Shown one piece after another: positions 18,270 to 29,134 of a stretch of DNA of 64,000 bases (its first letter is position 1; the number at the start of each line of letters is the position of its first letter). The translations under genes and the position numbers were made by a program. This DNA is from Richelia sinica FACHB-800 (GTDB lineage Bacteria > Cyanobacteriota > Cyanobacteriia > Cyanobacteriales > Nostocaceae), in assembly GCF_014698825.1 (NCBI RefSeq), contig NZ_JACJTT010000012.1, forward strand, positions 60,088 to 124,087, given 5' to 3'. The notes below the pieces were generated by a model. It did no database searches. It saw only the letters and a list, made by a program, of their open reading frames with translations, and was not told the DNA's origin.

Positions 18270-21200
18270 ATGGACTTGAGTATCAGACGTTGGTTGTGCG
18301 ATCGCTATGTCGCTGTCAATCACATCAAAGAAATGTCATCAGGGCAAATAGCGGGCATTGCCTACTGTATCGTACAGGATATGGAAGCCCAAGGTTTCAT
18401 GGCGTTTGAAATCTGTACGTTAGTAGAAGTCCTAGAACTACCCTTAAGTATTGTTTGGGACGAAATCTCCATCTTGACCCAATTAACTGCCCATCTGTTA
18501 CGCAGTCTCAGCCAAAGGAAAGCTCTCAAGCGTAACGAAGGGACATGGCTAGCTTATCAGATTGCTTATTTACAAGCTTTAGAACAAATTCTCCAACAAG
18601 AAGCCACCTTGCAACGACCTTGGTTAGACCGGGCCATGATTCCTGTTCCTCCTCAAGTTGTGAATGAGCAAACAGGTAAACTCACCCTCAAAGATGGCAA
18701 ATTACAAAGTATACTCAAAAACTTCAGTCCTGGTAAATTAACTGATACCCAAGCTAAACAAGCATTATCATTAGTTGCTGACTCATTGCTAGTTCAACAA
18801 ATTAATCAAGCTGCTGGGGCCTGGTTAGTCGCTAATGGTGCAGAGGAACCGGAAGCAAAATTAATTACCAACAGGTTGGTGAATGCCCTTCCTGGTCACT
18901 TATTATTAGTGATTGCCAATAATGCTGCTCCCCTGGCCCAGTTACAAAAATTCGTGCGGTTAGGGAACTCCTTACCTCTGAATATTCAGACCTCAGAATA
19001 TTCATTGTCAGGTTCAGCTTATACTTCCGTGGTTGGTGACACCATAGATTTATATCGTGAATATTATCGTGCTAGTTTACTTTGCCATCTCAGCACACCT
19101 CTATTCATGGAGTCTTTTGCACTGAAGGATATCTATGTGCCATTGACTGGTTTTCCTGTGTTAGAAAATCAACCAGAAGGAACAAATGATACTCCTATGC
19201 CAGTGGATTTAATGGCATGGACACAGCAACAGTTAGGCAATCTGACTACGATTGCAGTCATCGAGTCTGAATCTGGTTATGGAAAAACCACTTTTTGTGA
19301 ACTTTGGGCTGCTCAAGTAGCACGAGAACTTTATCCTAATTGGATGCCTGTCCTGATTAATTTGCGAAATATTACCTATGGTCAAACTTTAGCAGAAACC
19401 TTGAATTCGGCTTTAGCTGAAAATCTCTCTATTGATTTGCAAAGTTGGTTAGACCAAGATTATCCTCGTTGTCTATTAATTCTTGATGGTTTTGATGAGT
19501 TACCTAGTGGAGGCAAAAGCCAACAAGCCAAGCGCATTTTTGCCCAACAATTGTTGAATTTATTGACAGAAGGTAGACATAAAATTATATTAACAAGTCG
19601 GTTAAATGGCGTGGGAGAAATGATTCCTGAATTATTAGCAAATTCCAAACGCATCGTCATTAGACCACTAGAAGTAGATGAATTGAGACAATGGTTTCAG
19701 CATTGGACAAAAGTGCAATCATTATCCACAGCACAAAGCTTTTTTACCTTCTCAAAACAGGCTGGATTGTTTAATGTTCCCTCCAAGTTACCAGAGTTAT
19801 CTACTCTGATTCGTCAGCCTTTGATGCTGTACATTTTGGGACTATTACATCGAGATGGATTTTTAGATAATAAACTGCTGCAACTAGGAGCAAATCAAGA
19901 ACTATATAGCGGTGCGGCTTTACGGTGGGAAATACACCATCGCTTGAGTCGCTGTATGCTGGGCTATCCCCACACCGAAGGATTCAAGACTATGCTGTTG
20001 CGGGTAGGCACTGCCCATATCCATCGTAGACCAGAAGCGATCGCGAATTTATTGGCAGGTCGTCAACCCCAGGAGTTACTAGAAGACATGCAAGCGATCG
20101 CACTGCAAATTCTCCACAGCGATCGTCATTATATTCATTTACCCCACACATCTGCAATTCCCAATCTTCCATCTATTTATTTCCGTACTAGTTATCACCG
20201 CAGCAAAGAATCCTCATCCACCAAAATCGAATTTTCTCACCCCAAACTAGGAGAATATATTTGCGCTCAAGCTATAGTTAATCAACTGTACGAATTAACT
20301 AGAGATTTTGCGAAACATCCCAATTACCAGGACACTGAGTTTACTAACAGTTTCGCCCAAAAAATGTATCAGTTATTTGGTTTTGGTATTCTCAATCTAG
20401 AATTAGAAGGACTAATCATTGCCGGGTTACAAAAATCCCACAAACAGAATTTTTCTTTTACATCATTATTTGCAATTCTCGAATCTTTTTGGCGTGAATA
20501 CTGCCAAGGTGGTTGGTTGAATCAAGGTATTGCCCACCAAGCTTTAACCTATTTTCAAAATTTAAAAAATCCTATCAATGTTGAACAAATTAACGCTGCT
20601 GTCGGGTTCAATGTCTTTATTCTTTTGTGTGCTATTAATCAAGTAGCAGATATTCCTTTTGCACCCTGTGGCAATCCTACCAATTTATCAGAATTTAATC
20701 CTACAGCTTTAATAGAATTAATCAATAAAACCACTGTTTTACAACCCAATGCCTTTATTTCTCGCACTAAATTTTTATCTTTCGCAGGGATGAACCTGTC
20801 AAAAGCTTGTTTGCGACAAGTAATTTTAAGTAACCTGAATTTACAAGCCACTAGCTTTTATGATGCTGATTTAACTGATGCTAACCTTAGTGGTGTGAAT
20901 TTAGAAAGAGCCAATTTGACTGGTGTTAATTTAAGTGGTGCCAATCTTAGCAATGCCAATCTGCAAAGAGCTAATTTAACAGGTGCCAATCTTAGTAATG
21001 CTAACTTGAGTAATGCCAACTTGATGGGAGTTAATCTCAATTCTGTTAATCTCTCTCAAGCTTATTTATTTAACACAATTTTAGATGAAGCTGATAAAGA
21101 ATTTGCTGCCCAAAATGGTGCAGTTTTATCCACAAAAGAGGTAGTAAATACTACGACTACCACTAAACCCACACCTGAACCTGAACCCTCTATCCAAGAA

Positions 21201-21344
21201 TACGAAGACGACAGCGTGATTACAGACGCAGAAACACAGATTTGGCTAGTAGATTCCCCAGACAACGTAAAAATTGAAATGGCAGAAGGTGTACCACTAT
21301 TGCCAACAGATTTATACAATACTAGCAGTTACGCCAAAAGTTGA
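18270..21344 (+). CDS. NACHT-type STAND NTPase with C-terminal pentapeptide repeats
   Basis: Protein of 1024 residues. Residues 1-120 are a helical N-terminal domain of unknown type. The NTPase has a Walker A ending SGYGKTT (K339, T340; Ser replaces the first Gly) and Walker B LLILDGFDEL (D406, D409, E410), as in NACHT proteins. A helical region follows. At about 840-935 there are some 17 pentapeptide repeats of the A(N/D)Lxx type (ANLTGVNLSGANLSNANL), forming a right-handed beta helix. An acidic, Thr/Pro-rich tail closes it. STAND NTPases oligomerise on sensing a ligand; repeats usually act as the sensor or scaffold. No classical effector domain is recognisable, so a role in signalling or defence is open. 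Confidence 0.85.
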   Translation: MDLSIRRWLCDRYVAVNHIKEMSSGQIAGIAYCIVQDMEAQGFMAFEICTLVEVLELPLSIVWDEISILTQLTAHLLRSLSQRKALKRNEGTWLAYQIAYLQALEQILQQEATLQRPWLDRAMIPVPPQVVNEQTGKLTLKDGKLQSILKNFSPGKLTDTQAKQALSLVADSLLVQQINQAAGAWLVANGAEEPEAKLITNRLVNALPGHLLLVIANNAAPLAQLQKFVRLGNSLPLNIQTSEYSLSGSAYTSVVGDTIDLYREYYRASLLCHLSTPLFMESFALKDIYVPLTGFPVLENQPEGTNDTPMPVDLMAWTQQQLGNLTTIAVIESESGYGKTTFCELWAAQVARELYPNWMPVLINLRNITYGQTLAETLNSALAENLSIDLQSWLDQDYPRCLLILDGFDELPSGGKSQQAKRIFAQQLLNLLTEGRHKIILTSRLNGVGEMIPELLANSKRIVIRPLEVDELRQWFQHWTKVQSLSTAQSFFTFSKQAGLFNVPSKLPELSTLIRQPLMLYILGLLHRDGFLDNKLLQLGANQELYSGAALRWEIHHRLSRCMLGYPHTEGFKTMLLRVGTAHIHRRPEAIANLLAGRQPQELLEDMQAIALQILHSDRHYIHLPHTSAIPNLPSIYFRTSYHRSKESSSTKIEFSHPKLGEYICAQAIVNQLYELTRDFAKHPNYQDTEFTNSFAQKMYQLFGFGILNLELEGLIIAGLQKSHKQNFSFTSLFAILESFWREYCQGGWLNQGIAHQALTYFQNLKNPINVEQINAAVGFNVFILLCAINQVADIPFAPCGNPTNLSEFNPTALIELINKTTVLQPNAFISRTKFLSFAGMNLSKACLRQVILSNLNLQATSFYDADLTDANLSGVNLERANLTGVNLSGANLSNANLQRANLTGANLSNANLSNANLMGVNLNSVNLSQAYLFNTILDEADKEFAAQNGAVLSTKEVVNTTTTTKPTPEPEPSIQEYEDDSVITDAETQIWLVDSPDNVKIEMAEGVPLLPTDLYNTSSYAKS

Positions 21345-21345
21345 A

Positions 21346-21371
21346 ATATGCCCACGAAAGTGGGCATATTA
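21346..21371. terminator. Perfect 11-bp hairpin with GAAA loop between convergent genes
   Basis: AATATGCCCAC-GAAA-GTGGGCATATT, an 11 bp perfect stem with a GNRA tetraloop. It lies between the stop of the NACHT-pentapeptide gene (plus) and the stop of purF (minus). It is symmetrical, so it can act for both directions, although a clean T-tract is missing on either side. Confidence 0.7.
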
Positions 21372-21386
21372 AATCAAAAAACGAAA

Positions 21387-22886
21387 TTAAACTACCACTT
21401 TCTCCAGCATCAATTTAGAACGCTTCACTTGTTCGGGAATAGCCACAGGATAATCACCAGTAAAACAAGCAGAACAGAAACTATTAGTATCTTCTCTAGT
21501 AGCTTCTAACATTCCTTCCCAACTCAAATATGCCAGACTATCAACTTCTAGCTGCTTGGAAATTTCTTCAACTGATTTAGTAGCAGCAATTAGCTGATCC
21601 TGAGTATCTGTATCAATGCCGTAGAAACAAGGATGAGTCACTGGAGGAGAAGAAATACGCATATGTACTTCTATGGCACCTGCTTCACGCAAGGTTTTGA
21701 CCAATTTGCGACTGGTAGTACCGCGCACAATAGAATCATCGACAATGATTACTCTTTTTCCTGCTAATACATCTTTGAGGGGGTTGAGTTTCATCCGTAA
21801 CCCAGACTCCCGCATACTTTGGGTGGGTTGAATAAAAGTTCTACCCACATAGCGGTTTTTAATCAACCCTTCTCCATAGGCAATACCAGATACTTGGGAG
21901 AAGCCAATGGCCGCAGGTATACCAGAATCAGGTACTCCAAAGACTATATCCGCGTCAACGGGAGACTCTTGAGCAATTCTTCTGCCTAAACGCATCCGAT
22001 AGCTATATAAAGTTTCGTTGTGCATAATGCTATCAGGACGAGCAAAGTAGATCATCTCAAAGATGCACAACTTGCGCTGGGGTTGTTGATTCCATCTGTA
22101 AGAAGATAAACCTGCGTCAGTAATCCAAACTAATTCTCCGGGTTCTACGTCTCGTAGATATTCAGCACCAATAATATCTAAGCCACAGGTTTCAGATGCC
22201 AGAACGTAACGGACTGGATTTTCTCCCAATGTACCAATGACTAAGGGACGGATGCCATTGGGGTCTCTGACACCCATCACACCATTAGCGGTGCCAATTA
22301 CGAGGCTAAATGCACCTTGACAACGGTGAAAGGCACGGATAGAACCTTCTAACCAATCTGCACCAGCGTTCACTTCTTCGGCGATCGCATAAGCAATCAT
22401 TTCAGAATCTGTGGTGGTCACTAAGTTAAAATTGCTTTTGAGCAGTTCTTCTCGCAACTGAATTGTATTGACCAAGTTGCCATTATGTGCTAGGGCTAAT
22501 TTACCCAAGCGAGTATCTACCACCGCAGGTTGGGCGTTAACTTTGCGGCTAGAACCGGTAGTGGAATAACGAGTATGACCAACACCGATGTGGCCAGGTA
22601 ACTTTTCTAATATCGCTTCATTAAAGACCTGGGATACCAGTCCCATATCCTTGTGCTGGTGTACTTGCTCACCCTCAAAGGTAGCAATACCAGCTGATTC
22701 TTGACCCCGATGCTGAAGGGCATACAATCCAAAGTAGGTCAGTTTGGCTACGTCTTGTTCTGGGGCGTAAATACCAAAAACACCACAAGCTTCTTCTGGC
22801 TTGTCAGAACGGTTTTCATGACTGTCGATTGGGTTGTGAGAATGGTCGGGGTATTCATCCAAAGAGACGGGATGGATGGGAATCAT
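21387..22886 (-). CDS. purF: Amidophosphoribosyltransferase PurF
   Basis: First committed enzyme of purine synthesis: it transfers the glutamine amide to PRPP to form phosphoribosylamine. Length is 499 residues. The Ntn nucleophile is C34 in EEACGVFGIY, so the first 33 residues are a propeptide to be removed. Glutaminase motifs LQHRGQESAGI and GHTRYSTTG are present. The PRTase domain has the PRPP loop VIIVDDSIVRGTTSRKLV. The Cys-containing C-terminal motif (SFCSACFTGDYP) suits the iron-sulfur-containing class found in cyanobacteria and Bacillus. It follows purL on the same strand after 354 bp. Confidence 0.97.
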   Translation of the reverse strand: MIPIHPVSLDEYPDHSHNPIDSHENRSDKPEEACGVFGIYAPEQDVAKLTYFGLYALQHRGQESAGIATFEGEQVHQHKDMGLVSQVFNEAILEKLPGHIGVGHTRYSTTGSSRKVNAQPAVVDTRLGKLALAHNGNLVNTIQLREELLKSNFNLVTTTDSEMIAYAIAEEVNAGADWLEGSIRAFHRCQGAFSLVIGTANGVMGVRDPNGIRPLVIGTLGENPVRYVLASETCGLDIIGAEYLRDVEPGELVWITDAGLSSYRWNQQPQRKLCIFEMIYFARPDSIMHNETLYSYRMRLGRRIAQESPVDADIVFGVPDSGIPAAIGFSQVSGIAYGEGLIKNRYVGRTFIQPTQSMRESGLRMKLNPLKDVLAGKRVIIVDDSIVRGTTSRKLVKTLREAGAIEVHMRISSPPVTHPCFYGIDTDTQDQLIAATKSVEEISKQLEVDSLAYLSWEGMLEATREDTNSFCSACFTGDYPVAIPEQVKRSKLMLEKVVV

Positions 22887-23240
22887 GCTGGTTTTGCTCC
22901 TGGTGGGTGTCTATCAATGAAGAAGATATGTGGCTTGCACCACGCTGCGCTATCAGGAGTTCAGAAGTGTTTTGCATCGCCAATCACGATGCTAATGGGA
23001 GTCGAGAATATATCTACACTTAGAAGCAGTGGAGACTTGCAAGCAGACAAAGGTTAAATGTCTGTAATTCTTGTCCTCTTTCACCTCTGAACTACTTTCT
23101 TGGGAACCGGAAGACTGTATATGGATAGTGGCAGGTTCTTAATAAATCTTTAACCATCCATTAAAACAGTACCGTAATTTGGTGAAGGATGAATTAGTCA
23201 GTGTAAATTTTCATGCTGATTTCTTGATTTTTAGTCTTGC
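22887..23240. other. purL-purF spacer with an interspersed repeat
   Basis: A 354 bp gap between two purine genes on the minus strand. It contains a copy (22931-22959) of an interspersed TGGCTnnnCCACnCTG...ATCAGGAG element also seen at 31776 and, in part, at 49968. No coding sequence is credible here. The length allows an independent purF promoter. Confidence 0.45.
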
Positions 23241-25607
23241 TTAAGCATTGCTATAAGTGGCAAGACGTTGAGCGATCGCCTGAGAATAGCGATCGCCCAT
23301 ATCCTTGATCCTAACGCTGACTAACTGCTGCTGGTCGGTAGTTGATATGGTCAGTCCTGCCTCCGCAGCCACCACTACACCTAATTTTTGCCATTCCTTA
23401 CCCAAATTTTCTTGTATATAGGATTCCCAAATTTCTTGGTTTTCTCCACTGACAGAAACTAAAATTCTGCCTCCACCTTCACCAAATAACACTTCATCCC
23501 AGCGTCCCCCATCCCTAGCAGCCATACCCACATCAATCGTTGCACCTAAATTACCAGCAATACAGCATTCCGCCACAGCCACTGTTAAACCACCCTCAGC
23601 ACAATCGTGGGCAGAACGTACCCAACCAGCACGAATCCCTTCACGGACAGTCTTCTGGACTCTGCGTTCTAAATCAAAATCCACTCTAGGTGGTTTTCCA
23701 GCTACAGTATTGTGAATTGTCGCTAAATATTCAGATGCCCCTAATTCAACTGGAGACTTAGTTGGTAATCCTAATAGATAAATCACATCCCCTAGACTTT
23801 GCCAACCTTGTCCAGCAATTTTCGTCAAGTCAGGAATTAACCCCACCATCCCCACCACCGGCGTGGGATATATGGGCTGAGGATTGCCCTGGGAATCAAG
23901 GGTTTCGTTGTACAGAGAGACATTTCCTCCTGTTACAGGGGTTCCCAACTCCCGACAACCTTCACTCAACCCGCGACAAGCAGAGGCCAACTGCCAATAA
24001 CCAATGGGTTTTTCAGGACTACCAAAATTGAGGTTATCAGTCACAGCCAAAGGTTCAGCACCCACACAGCTAAGATTTCGGGCAGCTTCTGCCACCACAG
24101 CCTTAGCACCTTCATAGGGGTCTAAATAAACATAACGAGAATTACAATCTACCGTTGCTGCTACACCAGACTTGAGTTCGGAAATAGGAGATTGGAGATG
24201 AGGGTTAGATTCTAAAGGACGCAACCGCACCACCGCCGCATCTGCACCACCTGGCAACAAGACAGTATTATTCTGTACCTGATGGTCATATTGACGATAA
24301 ACCCAACTTTTAGAGGCAATAGTTGGTGTATCTAGCAAAGTTAATAACACCTCATTCCAACTTTGCAACTTACCCCCCACTTCAATCCCCGCAACAGTAC
24401 AAGCTGGTAAACTATCCGGCGACCATTGCCAAGCTGTTTGAGCATATTCAGGCGGTTCTGCTAACAATTCCCGTTCATACAATGGTGTATTCTCAGCTAA
24501 AGCATCGGCGGGAATTTCCGCTGCTACCTTCCCTTCAAATAAAATCCTCACCATCGGTTCTGCAATTACCGTACCTGCAACCACAGCATGAAGTCCCCAG
24601 CGGTGGAAAATATCAATTAATTCCTGTTCACGTCCCTTGTGGGCCACAAACAGCATTCTTTCTTGGGATTCCGACAGCAGATATTCATAGGGACGCATTC
24701 CCAATTCCCGCACCGGAATCTTATCTAAATCAAATTCAATCCCCACGCCACCTTTAGCAGCCATTTCCGAGGTAGAACAGCTAATACCAGCCGCACCCAT
24801 ATCTTGGGCAGCAACCACCGCCCCAGTTTTAAATGCCTCTAAACAAGCCTCAATCAGGGATTTTTCCAAAAATGGGTCGCCTACCTGCACAGCAGGACGG
24901 TCATCCATTGATTGATCACTCAATTCTGCACTGGCAAAACTGGCCCCACCCATACCATCTCGTCCAGTGGTGGAACCCACATACAACACAGGATTACCAA
25001 TACCAGAAGCACCAGATTTGACAATTTCTGGTGTTTCCATTAATCCCAGTGCCATCACGTTTACCAGGGGATTACCAGAATAAGCTGGGTCAAAATAGAC
25101 CTCGCCACCGACCGTGGGAACGCCAACGCTATTACCATAGTGGGAAATTCCCGCTACTACACCAGTAAATAACCTTTGGGTTTTCGGGTCATCGAGGGAA
25201 CCAAAACGCAAAGAATTTAATAAGGCAATGGGACGTGCTCCCATTGTAAATATATCTCTTAATATTCCACCTACGCCCGTAGCTGCACCTTGGAAGGGTT
25301 CAACAGCGGAGGGGTGGTTATGGGATTCTATTTTAAAAGCTAATTGTAGTCCGTCACCTAAATCGACAACACCTGCGTTTTCTCCAGGTCCGACCAGAAT
25401 ACTGGGGCCGGTGGTAGGAAATTGTTTAAGTAATGGCCGAGAATTTTTATAACAACAATGTTCCGACCACATCACCCCAAACATTCCTAGTTCGGCTTTG
25501 TTGGGATGACGACCTAACCGTCGGACGATTTCTATATATTCTTCAGGTTTGATACCTTCTGAAGCAATTTGTTCGGGAGTAAATGGACTTGGGGAGGTGG
25601 TGGTCAT
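23241..25607 (-). CDS. purL: Phosphoribosylformylglycinamidine synthase subunit PurL
   Basis: ATP-dependent subunit that converts FGAR to FGAM in purine synthesis, working with the glutaminase PurQ and PurS. At 788 residues it is the small PurL type, not the 1300-residue fused form. Characteristic segments are [20 protein letters not shown], the nucleotide-binding [35 protein letters not shown] and ALNSLRFG. The second half repeats the fold ([35 protein letters not shown]). PurQ and PurS are not in the window. It lies upstream of purF in the same direction. Confidence 0.97.
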   Translation of the reverse strand: MTTTSPSPFTPEQIASEGIKPEEYIEIVRRLGRHPNKAELGMFGVMWSEHCCYKNSRPLLKQFPTTGPSILVGPGENAGVVDLGDGLQLAFKIESHNHPSAVEPFQGAATGVGGILRDIFTMGARPIALLNSLRFGSLDDPKTQRLFTGVVAGISHYGNSVGVPTVGGEVYFDPAYSGNPLVNVMALGLMETPEIVKSGASGIGNPVLYVGSTTGRDGMGGASFASAELSDQSMDDRPAVQVGDPFLEKSLIEACLEAFKTGAVVAAQDMGAAGISCSTSEMAAKGGVGIEFDLDKIPVRELGMRPYEYLLSESQERMLFVAHKGREQELIDIFHRWGLHAVVAGTVIAEPMVRILFEGKVAAEIPADALAENTPLYERELLAEPPEYAQTAWQWSPDSLPACTVAGIEVGGKLQSWNEVLLTLLDTPTIASKSWVYRQYDHQVQNNTVLLPGGADAAVVRLRPLESNPHLQSPISELKSGVAATVDCNSRYVYLDPYEGAKAVVAEAARNLSCVGAEPLAVTDNLNFGSPEKPIGYWQLASACRGLSEGCRELGTPVTGGNVSLYNETLDSQGNPQPIYPTPVVGMVGLIPDLTKIAGQGWQSLGDVIYLLGLPTKSPVELGASEYLATIHNTVAGKPPRVDFDLERRVQKTVREGIRAGWVRSAHDCAEGGLTVAVAECCIAGNLGATIDVGMAARDGGRWDEVLFGEGGGRILVSVSGENQEIWESYIQENLGKEWQKLGVVVAAEAGLTISTTDQQQLVSVRIKDMGDRYSQAIAQRLATYSNA

Positions 25608-26262
25608 GGAAGTAATGCACCAAAGGGACAGAGGATTATTTTATCGATTTAATTGTCGTGTCAGTGCAAAATTCTGGTCAACTGTATCACCATCAAAAAT
25701 TTTTCTACTATTAACCACAAAACTCACTTCCCGCTTAACCGTTGTTGGATCAGCAAGACAGTGAGTTAAGAGTTGTGTTCATGGCTGGATTAGCAAGATA
25801 TGTATCAAAATCAACATTTAGATTTTGACATTAAAGTTTGACAATTTGTCAATTACCCCGCTGTTTCATTATGGTAATGATAGGTATAACCATAGTGAAC
25901 GTTTTTTTGTCCGGATACAGTTTTTTTGCTACTAGCATGTGACTGATATCACGAGTGTAGTGTGATTTTGATCTACACTCATCCATTGACACATTGGGAT
26001 AATTACAGACAACTGAACTCTAGCCGAGTCATTTAATAGGGAACACACTATTTGCTGACAGTCTACCATATGGCTGTTGGCTTTTTGTCGTCTTTATCCA
26101 TTTTTCAAAATACTATCTTGATCAAATATCCCCACACCAGGTTTATAACTCGACACAACAATGCCTTAGCTACTACCAAGTATGGGGAAGATATGATCAA
26201 AACAAGAATGTTATGGTATTGGAGAGCTTATGTCCTTGTTAACAAGCATTTCGGCTGGTTGC
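25608..26262. other. Spacer between apcD and purL
   Basis: 655 bp, AT-rich. It must hold the purL promoter (minus strand) near its left end. The plus-strand ORFs that extend into it are short, have no recognisable protein features, and one overlaps the end of apcD, so I do not count them as genes. An ATGTCC...GGACAT inverted repeat (26230-26271) at the 3' end of apcD might be its transcript end. Confidence 0.45.
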
Positions 26263-26748
26263 TTAGGACATGGATTGAATGATGAAATCAAAGTAGGGTG
26301 CAGCTTCAGACGCATCATCAGCACTCAAGAGATCCAAAGAGGCTTGCTTGAGGCAATTGATCGCTTCCACCATACCGGGAACGGGAACACCCAAAGAGTT
26401 GTACATTTCCCGTACACCAATCAAACCAATTTTTTCAATTGGTTCTTTGTCACCGGCTAAAACACCGTAGGTAATCAAGCGCAAGTACCAGCCAAAATCG
26501 CGGATACATAAAGCACGTTGCTTTTCTCCGTAAGCGTTGCCGCCTGGGGAAATGAAGTCAGGACGCTTTTGCCATAGCTTTTTGGTTGCTTCCTGAACAA
26601 TCTTTTTTTCATTTTCGGACAGGGTTGCAGCGATTCTTGTACGCTGTTCACCTGTTTGCAAAAATTCTTTGATACTTTTGAGTTCACCACTGCTGGGGTA
26701 ACGCAGTTCGTCGTCGGCTTGGAGAATAACTTGGCTAATTACAGTCAT
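26263..26748 (-). CDS. apcD: Allophycocyanin alpha-B subunit ApcD
   Basis: Phycobiliprotein of the phycobilisome core, one of the low-energy terminal emitters that pass excitation to the photosystems, mainly photosystem I. From the ATG at 26748 the protein is 161 residues, the family length; a GTG five codons upstream is possible but less likely. The start [20 protein letters not shown] and the chromophore region [20 protein letters not shown] (phycocyanobilin-binding Cys) match ApcD, not ApcA. The C-terminal [14 protein letters not shown] is also typical. It stands alone, away from apcABC, as is usual for apcD. Confidence 0.95.
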   Translation of the reverse strand: MTVISQVILQADDELRYPSSGELKSIKEFLQTGEQRTRIAATLSENEKKIVQEATKKLWQKRPDFISPGGNAYGEKQRALCIRDFGWYLRLITYGVLAGDKEPIEKIGLIGVREMYNSLGVPVPGMVEAINCLKQASLDLLSADDASEAAPYFDFIIQSMS

Positions 26749-26763
26749 GATTATTGTAATCAC

Positions 26764-27349
26764 GCGAAATATTATTATTTGTTAGTTTAACGACTTGGAG
26801 GTACAGAAGTGAAGGGAAAGATATGACTAGTAATGGTACTGGCAATTAAAAATTTTCCATTTGCCATTAAGAATGAGGGTGCGAGCAGTCAAAATACTGG
26901 TGTAGACTAGTTTTCAGGAACTTTAGAGGGAGAATGAACAAAGACAGAAACATCTTGAGTGTGGCTGAATTTTACAAAAATTGATGTTTTTATCCCCTGC
27001 TAATGTTATTGATTTAGATAAAATTTTGAGCATTTAAGCGAAACTTGAAAAATATTACAAATTGTTGCTATTTTTTACAAAAAATAGAAGAGATAAACAT
27101 AGACAATGTGGTTAAGAAATTAACTAAAACTTAGATACACCAAGGCTTTGACCACTGTCACAGTTCGTCTGAAGCCCACTGCGAAGCCTGCCATCTGCTA
27201 TATGTATAAATTCAGCTTTTTGTTGATTTTTAATAAGAAGATTTGGGTTTTTGGCGACCCTGATGATTTGTTTATAGTTATGTAAACTTTTGTTACAAAT
27301 ATTTAGTTAACCTTTGTGTATAAATGGTGTGAACGGTAAATAACAATTT
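26764..27349. other. Spacer upstream of apcD
   Basis: About 590 bp without a credible gene. It holds the apcD promoter region at its left end. At 27109-27165 there is an imperfect copy of a repeat also present at 29290-29350 (GTGGTTA..., ACTAAAACTTA..., CACTGTCAC), so the pair brackets the TpsB gene as direct repeats. Confidence 0.45.
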
Positions 27350-29134
27350 TTATGGCTGATATACCAAACTAAAAGAGAAACCGTCATCTTGAGCATTGTT
27401 ACCACGGTCTTTTAGGTTGATAAAAGGAAGACCATAATCAAGCCGCATATTCAATTTTTCAATACCCAAGGCGTTATTCCAGAGTAACCCCAAACCAGCA
27501 CTGGCTAAAAAAGTTTGATCAGGTAATTTGTTGGGGTTATCACCTTGATTCCAAACTGCACCCAGGTTGATAAATGGTGCTAATTGAATGGTGGGTAGTC
27601 CGGCCACATCTCTTTGGACAGTGATTCTATCTTCAATCGCTACCCTAAAACCATTGTCTCCAGAACGAGCATTTTGTCGGTAGGCACGGACAGACCGACC
27701 ACCACCAATGACAAATTGCTGTGATGGTAAAAGACTATCGGGTGTGAGTTGTAAATCGGCTTGAATGAGTAATAAGTGGTCTTCTGAAAGTTTTTGCCAC
27801 CGTTCAACTTGACCTAACCAACTAAAAAAGATGCCATCGGGAATAGGTTCAGGATTGGTGGTGGCATCTAATAAACTGGTGCCAAAATTAAATTGCGATC
27901 GCACTGACCAGGCCCCAAGGGAATCACGCTTGACATAATCTTGACCAAATTTAATCACACTGGTGCGGCTAACACCATTGGCATCAGGGCCTTGACCAAA
28001 TCCATAGGGTTGTTGATTAAAAATAAAACTTTGTCCATCCTGATGGATAAATCCCAAGGACAATGCAAATTCTTGTCTGGGGGTTCTGACTATTGGTTGA
28101 CGATAATTAATTTCGTACAGGTCTTGATGAGCGCGAATACCTAGTGCATCGTAGGGGGATTCAGTGATTTTGCTATTATTGGGTGCTACTCGTAATTGAA
28201 CTTTGCCATTCATGGCATTGACAGGAATTTGATAGCTAAAATCAAATATCTCAGCCCCTCCATTCAGTGAGCGATAATAGGCGGCAGATAGTTCATCTCC
28301 TAAGCCTGTTAAATTGCGATCGCGCAAATCTATCCCCATTCTTTCACCTCCCACACTAGGAGGAGAATAATTATCCACACTTAAGGTAAGTTTCCAAGGG
28401 TTAAATTCTTGCACCCTGACCACGAGACGACTTTGACCAACTTTACCAGTGGGACGTAAACTGGCTTCCACATTGCTAAATAAAGGGTCGAGTCGCAGTA
28501 ATCGCAGTTGTTCTTCTAACTTAATGGTATTGAGGGGAATACTCGCACCCAAGGCAATGCGACTCCGAATGTAATCGGGGTTAACTTGCCTATTCCCTTC
28601 CACATCAATCCCTGATAACTGTCCTTCAATCACCTGAATCACAGCAAAATTATGTGTGGGAGAAGGTGCACTTAGAACAACAGCACGGGAGGTCAGATAA
28701 TTGTTATTTAAATAAAGTTGAGTAATTGCATCTGCAACTTGACGGACTTCTTCTTGAGTTAATTCTCTGGCAACATATTGCTTGATGACCTTATCTAATT
28801 CTGATTGGCTAAATACAGTGCTACCAATGACGCGAATAGCCCCAACATAAAATCTTTGGTCATTTTCTGGAGGTGGGGTTGGTGCAGGAGTAGGTGTGGT
28901 ATCGGGGGTTTGGGTGATGGAGGTAGAGGAGTCTGGAGGAATTAATACTGGACGATCATTAGCGATCGCTGTTACTTCATTGATAGTCAACAAACAAATC
29001 ACATTAAGAATCAGCAAATAGCACTGACTGTGCCATCTGTGTAAATTCAGCGTCCCCAACTGAGCAAAAACATATAAAATACCTGAATGCTTTTTCCCTT
29101 CACACTTCACACCAGTTTTTCTTCCTCTTCTCAT
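27350..29134 (-). CDS. ShlB/FhaC-type outer-membrane transporter (two-partner secretion, Omp85 superfamily)
   Basis: Outer-membrane pore of 594 residues that exports a large partner protein in two-partner secretion. A signal-like hydrophobic stretch (about 38-57) is preceded by an unusually long basic leader, so the true start may lie further in. A Pro/Thr-rich linker follows. POTRA domains span about 93-260 (FYVGAIRVIGSTVFSQSEL, VIEGQLSGIDVEGNRQV), and a 16-strand barrel fills the rest. The conserved loop-6 motif, normally VRGY, reads VRAY here (GGGRSVRAYRQNARSGDNGF), a change at the signature Gly. No TpsA partner is next to it. It could instead have a general outer-membrane role in cyanobacteria. 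Confidence 0.88.
   Translation of the reverse strand: MRRGRKTGVKCEGKKHSGILYVFAQLGTLNLHRWHSQCYLLILNVICLLTINEVTAIANDRPVLIPPDSSTSITQTPDTTPTPAPTPPPENDQRFYVGAIRVIGSTVFSQSELDKVIKQYVARELTQEEVRQVADAITQLYLNNNYLTSRAVVLSAPSPTHNFAVIQVIEGQLSGIDVEGNRQVNPDYIRSRIALGASIPLNTIKLEEQLRLLRLDPLFSNVEASLRPTGKVGQSRLVVRVQEFNPWKLTLSVDNYSPPSVGGERMGIDLRDRNLTGLGDELSAAYYRSLNGGAEIFDFSYQIPVNAMNGKVQLRVAPNNSKITESPYDALGIRAHQDLYEINYRQPIVRTPRQEFALSLGFIHQDGQSFIFNQQPYGFGQGPDANGVSRTSVIKFGQDYVKRDSLGAWSVRSQFNFGTSLLDATTNPEPIPDGIFFSWLGQVERWQKLSEDHLLLIQADLQLTPDSLLPSQQFVIGGGRSVRAYRQNARSGDNGFRVAIEDRITVQRDVAGLPTIQLAPFINLGAVWNQGDNPNKLPDQTFLASAGLGLLWNNALGIEKLNMRLDYGLPFINLKDRGNNAQDDGFSFSLVYQP

Noticed and set aside
21387..21489. purF start or end error because of the 33-residue leader
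   Set aside because: A short propeptide before the catalytic Cys is normal for this class of PurF.
24323..24757. 144-residue plus-strand ORF
   Set aside because: Antisense to purL, with no protein features of its own.
26052..26282. 76-residue ORF in the purL-apcD spacer
   Set aside because: No ribosome binding site or family resemblance, and it overlaps the end of apcD on the other strand.
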